This document shows, piece by piece, positions 38,539-45,225 of a stretch of DNA of 45,225 nucleotides. Every line of letters starts with the position of its first letter. Within the stretch, counting starts at the first letter, position 1. The notes beneath the pieces are model-generated. The model saw only the letters and a list, made by a program, of their open reading frames with translations. It searched no databases and had not been told where the DNA came from. The position numbers and the translations under genes were made by a program. Source of the DNA: Gammaproteobacteria bacterium (lineage in GTDB: Bacteria; Pseudomonadota; Gammaproteobacteria; Steroidobacterales; Woeseiaceae); NCBI GenBank assembly GCA_004357475.1, contig SMWE01000074.1:1-45225 (forward strand). Reading direction: 5' to 3'.

Positions 38539-38584
38539 CCGAAACGAAACATGCCCGCAAATGCGGGCATGTTTCTTGTTTCGG
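38539..38584 (-). terminator. Large two-tier hairpin downstream of the H1-like gene
   Basis: Inner perfect stem of 14 pairs, GAAACATGCCCGCA (38546-38559) with its complement (38562-38575) and a two-base centre. Outer stem CCGAAAC/GTTTCGG (38539-38545 and 38578-38584), with a two-base bulge between. It is GC-rich with T-rich flanks on both strands, so it may terminate in both directions. It lies 85 bases past the stop of the H1-like gene. Confidence 0.7.
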
Positions 38585-38669
38585 AAGAAGGCCTGGTAAA
38601 CCCTGACTGCTGTCGGTCGACCCGTTTTTCAGCGGCTGGGCTACCGTTCTTCCAGATTTCCAGCCCAGA

Positions 38670-38981
38670 TTATCCGCCACCCGCCTTGGAAGCTTTTTTC
38701 TTCGCTTTCCGTTTGGCCGGCCGCTTCTTCGCCTTACGCTTGGCCTTTTTCTTGGCTTTGCGCTTGGCTTTCTTTTTAGCCTTCTTCTTGGTTTTTCTCT
38801 TAGCTGCTTTTTTCTTCGTCTTGCGCTTAGCAGCTTTCTTCTTCGTCTTACGCTTTGTTGCTTTTTTCTTCGTAGCACGGCGCTTAGCGACTTTTCGCTT
38901 CGCCTTCTTTCGCGTTACTTTACGCTTCTTCACGACTTTGCGCTTGGAAGCTTTTTTACGAGACTTCTTTTTGGTAGCCAT
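38670..38981 (-). CDS. Lysine-rich histone-H1-like nucleoprotein
   Basis: 103 residues: by my count 51 Lys, 14 Arg and 19 Ala, no acidic residue, and GGG at the end. A nine-residue unit KRKTKKKAA repeats nearly three times around residues 43-67; the rest is KKKAKRKA-type. It resembles bacterial H1-like proteins (HctB, the AlgP tail) that bind DNA or polyanions without fixed fold. GGAG precedes the ATG at good spacing. A minus-strand promoter and a large terminator hairpin show a dedicated transcript. Exact family assignment is uncertain because low complexity defeats homology reading. Confidence 0.85.
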   Translation of the reverse strand: MATKKKSRKKASKRKVVKKRKVTRKKAKRKVAKRRATKKKATKRKTKKKAAKRKTKKKAAKRKTKKKAKKKAKRKAKKKAKRKAKKRPAKRKAKKKASKAGGG

Positions 38982-39011
38982 AAATTTCTCCGTGTCGGGT
39001 ACCCGGCGTTG

Positions 39012-39043
39012 AGTATATACAACGGAACCGAAAAATCCAGCAA
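39012..39043 (-). promoter_or_regulatory. Promoter of the H1-like gene
   Basis: Minus strand TTGCTG (39038-39043), 18-base spacer, TATATA (39014-39019), overlapping a TATACT (39012-39017). The leader to the ATG at 38981 is about 25 bases. Further upstream lie two perfect palindromes, AACCGGCCGGTT (39125-39136) and TCGCAAATTTGCGA (39157-39170). Confidence 0.5.
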
Positions 39044-39256
39044 GTCAAGTGACGTCGTTAACATTTTTGAAATTGTGTTTATCGGCCAGGTTCCACGACA
39101 AAAAGACTGGAATTTCAGTTTTGCAACCGGCCGGTTTTTCACCTGAGCAAAAAGTGTCGCAAATTTGCGAAAAAGTTTGCTGCAAATGGCAAAAAGACGG
39201 CGGTGTTCCAACACGCACAAGGAAAGAAGAATTCTCTTTAAAGCGAGTTTGGCAAA

Positions 39257-39904
39257 TCAAAGAGCGTTGCGCGTATTCGCAGCCAATTTGCCGGAGTTGC
39301 TGCAGCTTGTTTCGTCAATGACGCAGAAAACCCGTATATCCCAAGGGTTTGGCGCAATTTTATCTACTTGTTGACAAGAAAACGCCAGGCCAATGAGCTT
39401 GGGGTGAAACAGGAATTGCCGGTTTCTCAGGAAAGAAAACGTGCGATCGAAGTAGCCACCACCCATGCCAAGTCGGTTGCCGTTGTCATCAAATGCAACC
39501 ATGGGTGTTATCACAAGATCCAACGCCCGGGGCGCGATAATTTCGCCGTCCTGCGGCTCGAGAAGACCATACTGATCGAAAACAAGCTTGCTTTCGGTGG
39601 TTAACTCGCAAAACTGCATTGTAAAGTTTTTTTCGATAATGGGCGCAAAAATGCGCTTTTTCATCCGCCATGCGCGTTTAATCAGCAGCCAGGTGTCGAC
39701 CTCGTCCGGCATCGGCAAGTAACAGGCAACGAATTTGCTGCGGCGAAACCAGGAAGATCGAATGACAGTGTCTGTGATTTTTAGCGATGCTTTCTCTCTT
39801 TCGTCTGAGCTGAGTCCGGCTCGCGCGGCACGCGCATCATTTCGCAACGCGTTTTGTGCACGACGATGGTGAGCGAATACTACTGGCGATTGCGCTTTTG
39901 ACAT
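39257..39904 (-). CDS. ygfA: 5-formyltetrahydrofolate cyclo-ligase
   Basis: Converts 5-formyl-THF to 5,10-methenyl-THF; in E. coli ygfA is linked to persister formation. Motifs: ALRNDARAARAGLSSDERE (substrate/ATP binding), YLPMPDEVDT, and GNRLGMGGGYFDRTF. The ATG at 39904 gives 215 residues; a longer frame from 40060 would run through the 6S RNA. It lies 33 bases after the 6S RNA 3' end, reproducing the E. coli ssrS-ygfA transcript. The 3' side to 39044 is AT-rich with palindromes only. Confidence 0.95.
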   Translation of the reverse strand: MSKAQSPVVFAHHRRAQNALRNDARAARAGLSSDEREKASLKITDTVIRSSWFRRSKFVACYLPMPDEVDTWLLIKRAWRMKKRIFAPIIEKNFTMQFCELTTESKLVFDQYGLLEPQDGEIIAPRALDLVITPMVAFDDNGNRLGMGGGYFDRTFSFLRNRQFLFHPKLIGLAFSCQQVDKIAPNPWDIRVFCVIDETSCSNSGKLAANTRNAL

Positions 39905-39937
39905 CGAAGCATCTTGTTGGACCAGCCAGTGTGAGAA

Positions 39938-40126
39938 GACGTCTCCCGCCTGTGCCGTCACCGACCGTCGCTCTCGAACCGGAGCAACAGGTGGGGTCAG
40001 CCGTGGCACCAACAGGCTATCCACCGAAGTGGTTTTGCTCAAATAGTGCCGACAGTGCACGGCCCCGAGGTAAAAATTTAGGGTCGAAAGGTATCCGGGT
40101 CAGTGTCGAACACTGCAGGAGACGCC
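39938..40126 (-). ncRNA. ssrS: 6S RNA
   Basis: About 189 bases in the 262-base gap between zapA and ygfA, the conserved location of ssrS. The ends pair perfectly over 12 positions with two G-U pairs: 5' GGCGTCTCCTGC and 3' GCGGGAGACGTC. The 3' side CGGCACAGGCGGGAGACG resembles the pseudomonad 6S RNA end. The middle can form the long irregular stem that mimics an open promoter and binds sigma70 RNA polymerase. The exact ends are inferred from pairing. A TAAGCT about ten bases upstream of the 5' end is a possible -10. Confidence 0.82.
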
Positions 40127-40166
40127 AGAGGTGTAGCTTACCTAAAGTCGCGTTCTGGTTACAGTG

Positions 40167-40481
40167 TTACAGGTCCAATTGCCGACTATTGCCGAGCACT
40201 GATTCGACACGTTCGCAGAGAATTTTGAGGCGATTGCCAACATTGCCCTCCAAAGCTTCGTCTCTGGCCTTGGCGTGCAGCAATTCGTTCGCCATATTCA
40301 GCGCTGCCATTACCGCAATGCGATCAAGACCCACGACTTTGCCGCTATCCCTGATTTCCCGCATTTTCACGTTTAGCGCTTCGGCAGAATCCAGGAGGTC
40401 AGTCCGTTCGCTTGCAGGGCAGGAAACCTGGTATTCCTTTTCGAGAATCCGCACGCTGACGTGGGCATACATATCTTTCAT
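40167..40481 (-). CDS. zapA: Cell division protein ZapA
   Basis: Binds FtsZ and bundles protofilaments at the Z ring. 104 residues: an N-terminal beta part (VSVRILEKEYQVSCPASERTDLLDSAEALNVKMREIRDSGKV) and a C-terminal helix for tetramer formation. The ATG at 40481 has GGAG eight bases upstream; a start at 40511 adds ten residues and is less likely. It is followed by 6S RNA, as in E. coli. Confidence 0.94.
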   Translation of the reverse strand: MKDMYAHVSVRILEKEYQVSCPASERTDLLDSAEALNVKMREIRDSGKVVGLDRIAVMAALNMANELLHAKARDEALEGNVGNRLKILCERVESVLGNSRQLDL

Positions 40482-40608
40482 TACGGCTACTCCGTCACAG
40501 GTCCTGCCCACGAGGAGCAGAATTAATGAATTGTACTAACAAGTGACTTGCAAAAAATATGGCGCGTAAGGTCATGGGCATTGCCCCGGCAGTAGATTTT
40601 CCTTCTGC

Positions 40609-40839
40609 CTAACCTCCCTGCTCCATTGCTTTCAATCGCCCGATCATCGCTTCGACACGGGTGCGCACCTGCTCGTTTTTTTGCAGCAAAGTTGCACGTT
40701 CGGCGGTCAGCGTGTCCTGCCTCTGCTTCAGGGAGCGATTCTCATCCTGAAGCTGGTCGCACACCTGAACCAGAGCATCCACACGCTTCTCAAGTCGCTT
40801 TAGTTCGTGCTCAAACGTTACATTTACATCATCGGCCAT
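40609..40839 (-). CDS. ZapB-like coiled-coil protein (TIGR02449 type)
   Basis: 76 residues, almost entirely one coiled coil: VTFEHELKRLEKRVDALVQVCDQLQDENRSLKQRQDTLTAERATLLQKNEQVRTRVEAMIGRLKAMEQGG. The position directly upstream of zapA on the same strand is typical of the TIGR02449 family and suggests a role in Z-ring organisation; this is inference. I use the ATG at 40839 because the longer frame from 40932 overlaps the divergent promoter region. Confidence 0.88.
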   Translation of the reverse strand: MADDVNVTFEHELKRLEKRVDALVQVCDQLQDENRSLKQRQDTLTAERATLLQKNEQVRTRVEAMIGRLKAMEQGG

Positions 40840-40969
40840 TTGGGCAATATAGATGCGCCAACGGAGAGAATCAATCGCCAAAGGGCGTATGTGGCCATTT
40901 GCGTGGCCACCCGGTGCATTACGTGGGATCATTCCGGCCGGCCCGGCATGGAATCTGAATAAACGGACG

Positions 40970-41566
40970 ATGATGGGACTGACAATCGATCACCATGAGC
41001 TGGATGCGGCGCTGCGCCGGTGCGGCTCGACCTGGAACGCCGGGCAGGCGCATGGCCTGCTCTGCAGCCGCCTGGCGCTGGCCGGGGCTGACGGCGCGTC
41101 CCGTTGGTTGGCGCAGGTGCTTGCAGGTACTGATCCCGGCAATACGTTGCGCACTGAATGCGAGGCGTTGCTCAATGCACTTTGTACGGCGACCTGGCAG
41201 CAACTGGCCGAACGGCAATCAGATTTCATGCTGCTGTTGCCGGACGATGATGATTCCGTGCAGGTGCGCGCGGAAGCGATGGGTCAGTGGTGCGAAGGCT
41301 TCCTGCATGGACTGGTTTCCGAGACCCACGGTGACCAGCTCCGCGAGCGCCTGGCCGGTGAACCGTTATCCGACATAATCAAGGATATGCTCGAAATTAC
41401 ACGGGGGACCGCCGGCGACGAAGCCGAGGCAGAAGAGGACGACGATGCTTTTTCGGAGTTGGTCGAGTATTTACGAGTTGCTGCGCAGCTTACGTACGAA
41501 GAGCTGGCGGAATTTCGGGGCCCGGCTTCGACGGCACCGCGAATTGAATCAGCGATGCTGCACTAG
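40970..41566 (+). CDS. ygfB: UPF0149 family protein YgfB
   Basis: 198 residues, helical and acidic. Features: GQAHGLLCSRLALAG near the start, MGQWCEGFLHGLV mid-protein, and an acidic stretch (DEAEAEEDDDAF). In Pseudomonas, YgfB modulates beta-lactamase expression through AlpA. ATG at 40970 (a second ATG follows at once) lacks a strong Shine-Dalgarno. It heads the ygfB-pepP-ubiH-ubiI order known from E. coli. Confidence 0.92.
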   Translation: MMGLTIDHHELDAALRRCGSTWNAGQAHGLLCSRLALAGADGASRWLAQVLAGTDPGNTLRTECEALLNALCTATWQQLAERQSDFMLLLPDDDDSVQVRAEAMGQWCEGFLHGLVSETHGDQLRERLAGEPLSDIIKDMLEITRGTAGDEAEAEEDDDAFSELVEYLRVAAQLTYEELAEFRGPASTAPRIESAMLH

Positions 41567-41598
41567 GGGTCTGCGCCGCATTCCCCCTGTAATAAGTG

Positions 41599-42900
41599 AT
41601 GAACAGAAAGGAATTTGCCAGGCGGCGCAAGACACTCATGCGGATGGTGGGTGAGGACGGTATCGCCATATTGCCGAGTGCGCCGGTCAGGATTCGCAGT
41701 CGCGATGTCGAGTACCGCTTTCGCCAGGATAGTGATTTTTACTATCTGAGCGGTTTCGCCGAGCCGGACGCGGTCGCGGTGCTGGCCCCGGGACGTGACA
41801 ACGGCGAGTACATCCTGTTTTGCAGAGACCGTGACACCAGGCAGGAACTGTGGCACGGATCGAGGGCGGGCGTGGATGGTGCAGTCGAGGCTTTCGCCGC
41901 CGACGACGCGTTTCCCATCGATGATATCGACGACATATTGCCAGGCGTAATCGAGTCGCGAAATCGCGTGTTTTACACGATGGGTGCTTATGCAGAATTC
42001 GACCAGCGGATTGCCGAATGGGTAAAAGCGCTCCGTTCGCGTGAAGCATCCGGCAGTCATACGCCCCACGAATTCATCGCGCTCGATCACTTATTGCACG
42101 ACATGCGCTTATATAAGAGCAGGGCAGAGATTTCCGCCATGCGCAAGGCCGTGAAAATTGCGGTCGGCGCCCACCGGCGCGCGATAGCCTGTGTCGCACC
42201 GGGAATGTACGAGTACGAAGTCGAAGCTGAATACATGCACGAATTCCGCCGGCATGACGCATCCTGGTCCTATACACCCATTGTCGGCACCGGGGCCAAT
42301 GCCTGCACGCTACATTACGTCGACAACAATGCTCAACTCGCAGACGGTGACCTGTTGCTGATCGATGCCGGTTGTGAGTACGACTACTATGCCTCCGACA
42401 TTACAAGAACAATACCGGTCAATGGCCGCTTTTCTCCCGAACAACACGCCGTCTACGAAATCGTCCTCGAGGCACAGCTCGCTGCCATTGAAAAGACCTG
42501 CAAAGGCAATCACTGGAATGATCCGCACGATGCAGCGGTTCGCATCATTACAAAAGGCCTGAAAAAGATCGGTTTGCTGGATGGCACGTTGCCGAAATTG
42601 ATCAGGGACGGGGCCTATCGCGAATACTTCATGCATCGAACGGGACACTGGATTGGCATGGATGTGCACGACGTCGGCGATTACAAGGTTGGTGATGAAT
42701 GGCGATTCCTGGAATCCGGCATGGTCATGACGGTTGAACCAGGTATTTACATTCCGGCGAGCCGTAAAGTGCCTGCCAGGTGGCGCAACATTGGTGTGCG
42801 CATCGAGGACGATGTCGTTGTCACCAACAGCGGACCGGATGTACTCAGCAAAGGTCTGGCCAAGGATCCGGCCGCGGTCGAAAAACTGATGGCCGCCTGA
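41599..42900 (+). CDS. pepP: Xaa-Pro aminopeptidase P
   Basis: Manganese enzyme releasing N-terminal residues before proline. The pita-bread metal ligands are visible: two Asp in LLIDAGCEYDYYASDITRT, His in MHRTGHWIGMDVHD, Glu in TVEPGIYIP and Glu in GVRIEDDV. It is 433 residues from the ATG at 41599; a GTG one codon earlier is possible. ubiH follows two bases after the stop. Confidence 0.96.
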   Translation: MNRKEFARRRKTLMRMVGEDGIAILPSAPVRIRSRDVEYRFRQDSDFYYLSGFAEPDAVAVLAPGRDNGEYILFCRDRDTRQELWHGSRAGVDGAVEAFAADDAFPIDDIDDILPGVIESRNRVFYTMGAYAEFDQRIAEWVKALRSREASGSHTPHEFIALDHLLHDMRLYKSRAEISAMRKAVKIAVGAHRRAIACVAPGMYEYEVEAEYMHEFRRHDASWSYTPIVGTGANACTLHYVDNNAQLADGDLLLIDAGCEYDYYASDITRTIPVNGRFSPEQHAVYEIVLEAQLAAIEKTCKGNHWNDPHDAAVRIITKGLKKIGLLDGTLPKLIRDGAYREYFMHRTGHWIGMDVHDVGDYKVGDEWRFLESGMVMTVEPGIYIPASRKVPARWRNIGVRIEDDVVVTNSGPDVLSKGLAKDPAAVEKLMAA

Positions 42901-42902
42901 TC

Positions 42903-44147
42903 ATGAATCAAGTGATGGAAACGGACTACGATATCATCATTGCCGGTGGCGGCATGATCGGTACGAGTCTCGGACTTGCACTTGCGCCGCTGAAACTTCG
43001 CGTGGCCATCATTGAAGCAGTTGCACGCAGCGCACAACAGCAACCGAGTTTCGACGATCGGTCAACTGCGTTGTCGCGCAGCAGTCAGCGCACTTTCGAG
43101 GCAATGGGGTTGTGGCCCGAAATCGTTGCCGCATCTACACCGATTAAAAACATTCATATCTCGGACAAGGGTCGCTTCGGCTTCGCCCACATCAATGCGA
43201 GTGAACAAAAAGTGGAAGCGCTGGGCTACGTCGTGATTAATCGCGTGTTGGGTCAGGTACTGCAATCGTCGCTTTCAGGCGTCGATGGGCTCGATCTCTC
43301 GTGCCCGGCAAAAATCTGCGCGGTCGCGGTTGCTTCTGATGAAGTAGTGGCCACCATCGAGGAGCCAGGTGGACCACGACAATTGACATGCAAATTGCTG
43401 GTCGCGGCCGACGGCGCCAATTCAGATGTTCGGGACATGATTGGCATCAGTGCCTCGCGGGTCGACTACGAACAGTGGGCGGTGGTTGGCAATGTGTTGC
43501 CGGAGAAAGCTCCTGGCAATTGCGCTTACGAGAGATTTACGGACACCGGGCCGATTGCGATGCTGCCCATCGCTGATGAACGTGCGGCATTCGTCTGGAT
43601 GTTGCCACCGGCCAGTGCGCAGGGATTGCTGGCGTTATCGGACGAGGAGTTTACGCACTGCTTGCAAGATACATTCGGGTATCGGCTCGGCAGATTTTCC
43701 AAAGTCGGAAAACGTGCCGCTTATCCCTTGTCACTGACCAAAGCGAATGGCCTGATTGCGCAACGCAGTGTCGTCGTCGGTAATGCGGCACACGGGCTGC
43801 ACCCTGTTGCCGCCCAGGGATTTAACCTGGGGATGCGTGATGTTGCCGCCCTGTGCGACTGCATCGCTGATGCGCGCGACACCGAGGAAGCGTCGCTCGA
43901 CTGTGGCGGTGCGGCAATACTCGAAAACTATGCGGAGTGGCGGCGCAGTGATCAGAAAAATCTCGTGCGTTTTACCGATGGCATCGTTCGTTTGTTTGGC
44001 GACCAACGCCCACCGGTGCCGGTGCTGCGTAATCTTGGCATGCTCGCCTTCGACGTGATTCCGGGTGTTCGCAAGATATTTGCGAAACACACCATGGGCC
44101 TGGCTGGTCGATTGCCACGTCTGTCACGGGGGGTACCGCTGGTATGA
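42903..44147 (+). CDS. ubiH: Ubiquinone biosynthesis FAD hydroxylase UbiH
   Basis: FAD-dependent monooxygenase of the aromatic-hydroxylase fold, adding a ring hydroxyl in ubiquinone synthesis. The dinucleotide motif is DIIIAGGGMIGTSLGLAL, the middle motif AADGANSDVRDMIGI, and the FAD-ribityl motif VVVGNAAHGLHPVAAQGFNLGMRD. It is 414 residues. The ATG at 42903 follows pepP by two bases; a longer frame from 42780 lies inside pepP. Its stop overlaps the next start as ATGA. UbiH is chosen by order; these paralogues are hard to separate by motif. Confidence 0.93.
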   Translation: MNQVMETDYDIIIAGGGMIGTSLGLALAPLKLRVAIIEAVARSAQQQPSFDDRSTALSRSSQRTFEAMGLWPEIVAASTPIKNIHISDKGRFGFAHINASEQKVEALGYVVINRVLGQVLQSSLSGVDGLDLSCPAKICAVAVASDEVVATIEEPGGPRQLTCKLLVAADGANSDVRDMIGISASRVDYEQWAVVGNVLPEKAPGNCAYERFTDTGPIAMLPIADERAAFVWMLPPASAQGLLALSDEEFTHCLQDTFGYRLGRFSKVGKRAAYPLSLTKANGLIAQRSVVVGNAAHGLHPVAAQGFNLGMRDVAALCDCIADARDTEEASLDCGGAAILENYAEWRRSDQKNLVRFTDGIVRLFGDQRPPVPVLRNLGMLAFDVIPGVRKIFAKHTMGLAGRLPRLSRGVPLV

Positions 44148-45225
44148 ATCGCGAATTCGACATTCTTATCGCCGGCGGCGGCATGGTGGGGCTGACCGTC
44201 GCCCTGGCGCTTCTGCAGGGCGACGCGAATGATCAATTGAGAATCACGGTGGTCGATGCCGGCAAAAGGCCATCATTCTCACCAGGCCAGGACGTGTCCC
44301 TGCGCGTCTCTGCAATCGCCTCGGGAACAGCGTCGCTGCTGGCCCGGCTTGGAGCCTGGGACAGCATTGCCGAAACGCGGGTGTGCCCGTATCGCGATAT
44401 GAAAGTCTGGGATGCGTCGGGTAGCGTCGAGGGACCGGAAACACTTCGGTTTGACGCGGCCGATTTTGCAGTGCCGCAGCTCGGATTCATTGTCGAGAAT
44501 ATCCTGATTCAGGACGCGTTGCTGTCGCTTCTCGGCGCGGCCAATGTCTCGATCAATTTTGAAACGCCCATCAGGTCGGTGCAAAAATGCGCAGAACGAT
44601 ATGTCGTTGAATATGGTAATGGCGAGACAATGGCCCCGGAGCTTTTGATAGGTGCGGACGGTGCTGCTTCTTTTGTCAGAAACAGCGCCGGCATAAACGT
44701 CAGGTCATGGCAATTTCCACAGACAGCCTTCGTCACACACTTGCAACCCGAATCCAGTCATCGAAACACCGCTTGGCAGCGATTCCTCGCAAACGGCCCC
44801 GTCGCCTTGCTGCCGCTCCGCGACGGTCGTGTGTCGACGGTATGGACCACGACACCGCAGCAGGCGGAGGAGTTGTCGAATGTAGCGGAGGATCAGATGG
44901 CAGCATTGTTGACCGATGCGACGGACAGTGTTCTTGGCAATCTGTCGGCATCCGGCCCGCGCGGTTCGTTCCCGTTGAAATCGCAGCACGCCGATCGCTA
45001 CGTGCTGGATGGTCTTGCGCTTGTGGGTGACGCCGCACACGCTGTGCACCCGTTGGCGGGGCAGGGTGCAAACCTGGGTTTGGTGGACGCCAGGGTCCTC
45101 GCGGCCGTGATTGCCGAGGCTTTGGCCGCTGGCGAACATCCGGGCGATTTGCCGATCCTGCGCCGCTACGAGCGCGCCAGAAAGGTCGCCAACAAGTCCA
45201 TGCTGCACTTCATCAATGGCCTGAA
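44144..45225 (+). CDS. ubiI: Ubiquinone biosynthesis FAD hydroxylase UbiI/VisC-like, 3' end cut by window
   Basis: The frame opens at the ATG at 44144, overlapping the ubiH stop, and stays open to the end of the window (about 360 residues, two bases left over). Motifs: FDILIAGGGMVGLTVALAL, LRVSAIASGT, LLIGADGAAS and LVGDAAHAVHPLAGQGANLGLVDARVL, the same fold as UbiH. By position after ubiH it corresponds to ubiI (visC), the C5-hydroxylase, but UbiF-like specificity cannot be excluded. About 40 C-terminal residues lie beyond the window. Confidence 0.92.
   Translation, partial: MNREFDILIAGGGMVGLTVALALLQGDANDQLRITVVDAGKRPSFSPGQDVSLRVSAIASGTASLLARLGAWDSIAETRVCPYRDMKVWDASGSVEGPETLRFDAADFAVPQLGFIVENILIQDALLSLLGAANVSINFETPIRSVQKCAERYVVEYGNGETMAPELLIGADGAASFVRNSAGINVRSWQFPQTAFVTHLQPESSHRNTAWQRFLANGPVALLPLRDGRVSTVWTTTPQQAEELSNVAEDQMAALLTDATDSVLGNLSASGPRGSFPLKSQHADRYVLDGLALVGDAAHAVHPLAGQGANLGLVDARVLAAVIAEALAAGEHPGDLPILRRYERARKVANKSMLHFINGL

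Noticed and set aside
38740-38870. Regularly spaced short repeats that could suggest a CRISPR or satellite array
   Set aside because: The repeats are three-base-phased lysine/arginine/alanine codons of the H1-like gene; there are no spacers.

Overview
The window is 45 kb of ordinary, densely packed gammaproteobacterial chromosome with moderately high GC. The organism call rests on gene order. These blocks are recognisable from gammaproteobacteria: phoH-ybeY-corC-lnt; leuS-lptE; holA-nadD-rsfS-rlmH; maf-rng-yhdP-nitrilase-tldD; yjgA divergent from pmbA; coq7 next to crp; rplM-rpsI; zapB-like/zapA/6S RNA/ygfA divergent from ygfB-pepP-ubiH-ubiI. Single-chain ATP sulfurylase, long-form PurC and many short REP-like palindromes suggest a lineage outside the Enterobacterales (Xanthomonadales/Woeseia-like is a guess). 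There is no prophage, transposase gene, CRISPR array or recognisable defence system.

Layout. 1-3790: phoH (cut by the window edge), ybeY, corC and lnt, for ribosome maturation and envelope lipoprotein acylation. 3791-6410: a TetR-family regulator with a palindrome over its own promoter, followed closely by cysC and sat, which together make PAPS from sulfate. 6411-14605: leuS and lptE, then about 5 kb (membrane protein of unknown function, cysS, sufE, yidD, a second membrane protein, merC-like, trm112-like) separating lptE from holA, its usual neighbour. 14606-25422: holA, nadD, rsfS, rlmH, maf, rng, yhdP, nitrilase and tldD, nearly without gaps. 25423-28782: a small two-helix membrane protein, an ExeA-type ATPase fused to an FHA domain, purK and purE. 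28821-33108: darP, pmbA (partner of TldD), yihY and purC. 33246-36345: djlA, rpe, a Crp orthologue and coq7. 36346-38981: the rplM-rpsI operon with two related inverted repeats around it, tRNA-Gln(CUG), a strong terminator, rpiA, and a very basic histone-H1-like protein. 39257-45225: ygfA, 6S RNA, zapA and a zapB-like gene on the minus strand, then ygfB, pepP, ubiH and ubiI on the plus strand, the last running off the window.

The most interesting material is between or beside the core genes. Items worth checking are the TetR operator and TetR-cysC-sat unit, a hairpin covering the lnt ribosome binding site, a Zur-like box over the merC-like promoter, the ATPase-FHA fusion, the lysine-rich nucleoprotein, and families of REP-like elements, two of which supply the stop codon of the adjacent gene. 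No clearly new multi-gene system was found. These are leads of modest size, read by eye without database searches.
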